Below, piece after piece: positions 60,300 through 64,000 of a stretch of DNA of 64,000 nucleotides. Source of the DNA: Gavia stellata (lineage: Eukaryota > Chordata > Aves > Gaviiformes > Gaviidae); the NCBI RefSeq assembly GCF_030936135.1, contig NC_082606.1, positions 8,860,755-8,924,754 of the forward strand. The letters are read 5' to 3'. Made by a program: the position numbers and the translations under genes. Within the stretch, counting starts at the first letter, position 1, and every line of letters begins with the position of its first letter. Under the pieces are notes generated by a model that saw only the letters and a program-made list of their open reading frames with translations, was not told the DNA's origin and ran no database searches.

Positions 60300-62800
60300 G
60301 GTTTCTCGCATATAATTTCTTTGAAAATAGTTGAAATAAATAAGTAATGTAGTTATTTGATGTTGTGTGGTGTTACACTTTGGGAGCAATCATATCGTGC
60401 AAATAATATTTGGCATGAATTATGTTTATTGCTGGTTTCAGTGTAAAATATGCTTCTGGAGTGTTCGGTGGATGATACTTGAGAGTAGTATCACAGTCAG
60501 TTTGCATAGTAAGTGTACTTGCGTTTCTCTGTTCTAAAACTAGAGAATTGGTTCTAAATATCTTTGAAAAAGATAAGTCATCAGCAATCATATCCTCCTA
60601 TCTGTGAGAACGTAAGCTGGATAGTAACCTTTAATAATTCAGAATATATAGTGCCATCATCTCAGAAATATATAAGATGTTACACATGTTGTACTAATGG
60701 AATAAGTAAAAGGACATTATTCTATTTCAATATTAAGCCAAAACCAATGTCAACATGTTCCTTCTAAGCTTGGTTTTGAGATACCAGGTAACTCCTGGTT
60801 GCTTTTGAGAGAAATTTGGTTTAGGACAGGTATCAAATATTTCACTTGGCATATCCCCTGTCTCTGTTTTTCTGTCTGTCTCGCTCTTCCCTCCTTTTTC
60901 TCCTTCAAGGAAATACAAGTGATTTATAGATAATTGGGGTCTTCAGCTTGGAGTCTTGTCTTGGGTAGGGCTTTTATCCAGGATCCACTTTCCCACCTAT
61001 TACAAAGAAAAACAATCAAAAATGAAATAATGGATTGTAACTTGATTCTTTCTTCTGGGGGAGTGGTCACTTCATGTCTTAAATGACAAACAACTTCCAC
61101 AAACAATAAATAACATTAGACTAAAGCACTTTAGCAAAAAAAACCCCCAACAACCCCAAACCTTGTAAAATCAGACATCTGTAAGCATTCCTAGTCTCTC
61201 CTGCTTGTTAGCCGAGAATTTTAAATACACAAGCAGGACACAGAATTCTTAAACTCATTATTACAGCTGTCTCTGAATGTAAAATCTTAATCATTTGGGA
61301 GTTAATTCTTTATAAAAAAATAGAGGTACCTGTGAACATTTAAACTAAGTGAAGTCATTTTAAAACGTGTTTTAACAATTAAATCCCGTTTCTGAAATGC
61401 TAAAATTGGGAAATAGACAGTTTTGTTAGGATAGAAGATGTTAAAATTCCAGGAATCCCTAAATGAGATTTGTTAGAGATTTGTTAGACTTGTAATAGAT
61501 ACTGGAAAAAAGTAAATTTATTCTTCATGAATCTTTAAAATGCTACATTATCCTTGGAGTTACTATGAAAGCTCTTTCCAAGAACATAGATAAAACAAAC
61601 ACTACCCATGTAATTTTCATATATTTGATTATTTAGCAGAATTATTTGAACCTGTGAAATATTCCTCTGGTAGGTTTACTGAAGTGAGCAGAAAACTGTG
61701 TGTTAAGTCCTTCCTACCTGTACACCTCATGTAGCACACCGAGGCAATGTAGTTTTTCATTGGTCAGAAAAAATTGTATTTAGTGATGAAAATTACATGA
61801 TGCCATGTTTTCATGCAAGATGTGCAGCAGTATCTATTGTGACTTCAATATTGAGAGTCAGCCTATGCTGCTTTTAAAAAAACAGCCATTAGAAATATTT
61901 TTCCCATCTTTTTAATACCTTGGCATGGTCTCTGTGAAAAATGAAGGGGTTTAGATGTGTGTAATAAGACTTGATGAATAGGAAGTGAATCAGACATGAA
62001 GACGAGTATTCAAGCACACAGGATTAAGTTTTTCTGTGTGGCTGGCAAGTACTAAAACTGCTACATACAAGATTATCTCTTTTTTCATTGTGATGCCTCT
62101 TTAATTCTTTACTTCTTAACATTAACATTTGGGGAGGGATTGCATCTGCAGAACAGGGGATCTTCCGGTATTGCATGGAATTAGGTTATTCTACAGCCCT
62201 GTGGCACAGCAAGCCCTCCTTAGGCTTGTCAGGAGCGTGTTGGCAGTGCTATGCTCCATACGTAAGGGAGCACGTAGGTAGGAAGGGGATCCAGCCCTCT
62301 CCCTGGCAACAAGTCATACTTCTGCAAATGTCAACTTCATGCCAGAAACTCTCCCGGAATGGGCTGCTCCAGAAATATCAGATGTGTGAGATAAGCTGTA
62401 GCATGACATCCAGTAAGGGCACATTATTAGCATGTTTTGTACAGGAAGCACACCCCTGAGTTGATGGCTCTGAGAACCTGATAGCTTCTGAGGGTGATCA
62501 GAGGGTTCTCAGCTTAGTATTGTATAGATGCCTTCCTCTTTCATGCTCCTACGAAACTCCATTCTCCCTCCTGAGACTTGAGCGTCTCCCAAGTATCTGA
62601 CAGTAGACATGGAATCAGCCCAATGAATTGAGCCCTTTGCAGCGTTTTCCTCCTGCTGTCTCTGTTTGAGGGGCTAAAGGTGTTTCTACAGGATGTTGCT
62701 ATCGTTCCTTTGTTATGGCATAATCAAATCTGCTTTACGAAGTATTTTCATAGCGGTTTTAGTAAGTTATGTTGACTTTAAAAGACAGCTTGGTATAAAA

Positions 62801-62900
62801 CAAGGATCCTAGGGTTCTGTCCTGTCTTAGCTCTGTCACTACATCATGTAACTGAGTGAACAAACATTCTCAGTTTGCATCATGTTGGGGACAGTAATCC
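62801..62900 (+). mobile_element. MIR-like SINE relic
   Basis: The order gatcctagggttctgtcctg, then ttagctctgtcac, then attctcagtttgcatcatg and ggggacagtaat follows the MIR central region (cctgggttct, cagctctgccac, cctcagtttccccatctg, ggggataataat). The copy is strongly diverged, with missing ends. Confidence 0.5.
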
Positions 62901-64000
62901 AGCTGGATGTTTTAAGTTTTGTTTCTTGCTTGCCAACACATTTAAGTCTGAGAAAGAGTTGAAGAACTTTAGCATAAGGAAAAGTTGAAGAATTGTGGGT
63001 TTTGAGAGCTTTGTATAAAGGGGTGCTCTAAAGGGGTGAAGTTACAGCGCTGTGGCAGTGAAAAGGTACAGAAATGTTTCTGCGTAGTAATAACCTGTGA
63101 ATTGTCTGGCAACCATGGGTTTTTTTGTCCTGTATAAAAGGGTTTGCCACTACTCTTACACCATAGGCTAAAATCAGGTCAGTTTCTAAACACAGACCAG
63201 GTAAACTACCCAGCACTGCAACAGAAAACTGTATACAGCAGTTTGTATTAAGTGTAGACAAACTGTTTCTGCATAGACAAGAACTAACAAATACATTTCA
63301 AATTCTCACATGATAAGCATTTGGGTTTGAACTGTTTTGTTACTAAGTTTCTGTATTTTCATTCCCCTTGTGCTTTCTTGGCATTGCCCAGAAATGAATG
63401 CTGCAGAACACTATTATAAATTCTTTTCACCAAGATGTCCAGATAAAATTCTAGACTGACATTAAGATAGGAGTCAGGAAATCTATTTTATTTAGAATAA
63501 TATGCAGAATCTTTGTCATTGTTTGAACTGAAGACAAGCTTTGGCAAAACTCAGGTAAGTGACGAATACATGCTATTTCCCACCTGTCTTTCCCTGAATG
63601 AGCTCACTGCTTTAATGCCTTTTGAAGTCAGATTCAGTGACTGATACTTGAAGAAATCAGCTAGCCTATTGGGTCAGCACAGTGAGCGCTGTCCGCTTAC
63701 AGAAGATGGGGCACAGAAAATTAGAGATGTTTGCATGAAGAGTAGACAAACAGAACAGCTACTTTTCCCCTTTGTGGAACACTTCAGCATCTGATGCTGA
63801 CACTAGATATGTCCCTCTGTATTATCATACATGAGGTTTTACAGTATATACTGTATTTAGATTTACTGTTGTTTAAATCTACAGTTTGAATTCTCTTCTA
63901 GTGTGTTCATACTTTGTGGTGAGTATTACAATCCATTAACCAATACAGCAATTGCAAACTACTTACGCACTTCTTTCCAATTAATAGCCTGGATATAGGA

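Larger units (their letters stand above)
59146..64000 (+). other. ALDH1A2: ALDH1A2 intron 1 (5' part, continues past the window)
   Basis: No exon was recognised in this stretch. It includes an AT-rich cluster of POU and homeodomain-type sites (60247-60299) and a MIR-like relic (62801-62900). As I recall, the first intron of this gene carries a conserved developmental enhancer in vertebrates, so unassigned sequence here may be regulatory. Confidence 0.8.

Noticed and set aside
59146-64000. Search for ALDH1A2 exon 2 (FINNEWQ-type motif)
   Set aside because: No plus-strand frame in this interval carries the motif, so exon 2 is taken to lie beyond the window.

Overview
This is a vertebrate nuclear window: long AT-rich introns with GT-AG splice sites, one large CpG island, and fossil interspersed repeats. 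A bird is the best guess, or at least a sauropsid. The reasons are that the locus is compact, repeats are sparse and old, one fossil looks like a CR1-type LINE, and the coding sequence is close to but distinct from mammalian orthologues. I cannot name the species from sequence alone.

Two protein-coding genes are supported, arranged head to head. AQP9 (aquaglyceroporin 9) lies on the minus strand. All six coding exons are present (46438 down to 19939) and the joined frame gives a complete 288-residue channel with both NPA motifs. A consensus TATA box lies upstream of exon 1, and a candidate poly(A) signal lies about 1.2 kb past the stop. ALDH1A2 (RALDH2, retinaldehyde dehydrogenase 2) lies on the plus strand. 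Only its first coding exon (59029-59145, 39 residues) and the start of intron 1 are inside the window. Its promoter is a CpG island at about 57.2-58.85 kb that ends in a CCAAT box and a TATA box. The initiator codons are 12.6 kb apart. The same pair is also divergent in mammals.

Layout: 1-18.7 kb is intergenic sequence on the 3' side of AQP9. LIPC would be expected further left, but no LIPC exon was recognised. This part holds a degenerate 21-bp minisatellite (3375-3830), an 82-bp-period duplication (8263-8406), some palindromes and relics of old repeats. 18.7-46.6 kb is AQP9. Its intron 5 carries an isolated CpG-dense islet (about 22450-22585) and a potential Z-DNA tract (24998-25028). Its intron 1 carries two MIR-type SINE fossils. 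46.7-57.2 kb is the shared upstream region, with a CR1-like reverse-transcriptase fossil (about 49.4-49.9 kb). 59.1-64.0 kb is ALDH1A2 intron 1, with a POU/homeodomain-type AT-rich site cluster and another MIR-like relic.

The observations most worth checking are: a predicted 14-bp hairpin in the ALDH1A2 leader whose 3' arm ends on the A of the start codon; a second TATA box only 14 nt before that ATG; the orphan CpG islet inside AQP9; and a threonine at a selectivity-filter position of AQP9. I saw no undescribed multi-gene system. The two genes act in unrelated pathways (glycerol and small-solute transport; retinoic acid synthesis) and share only the intergenic region.
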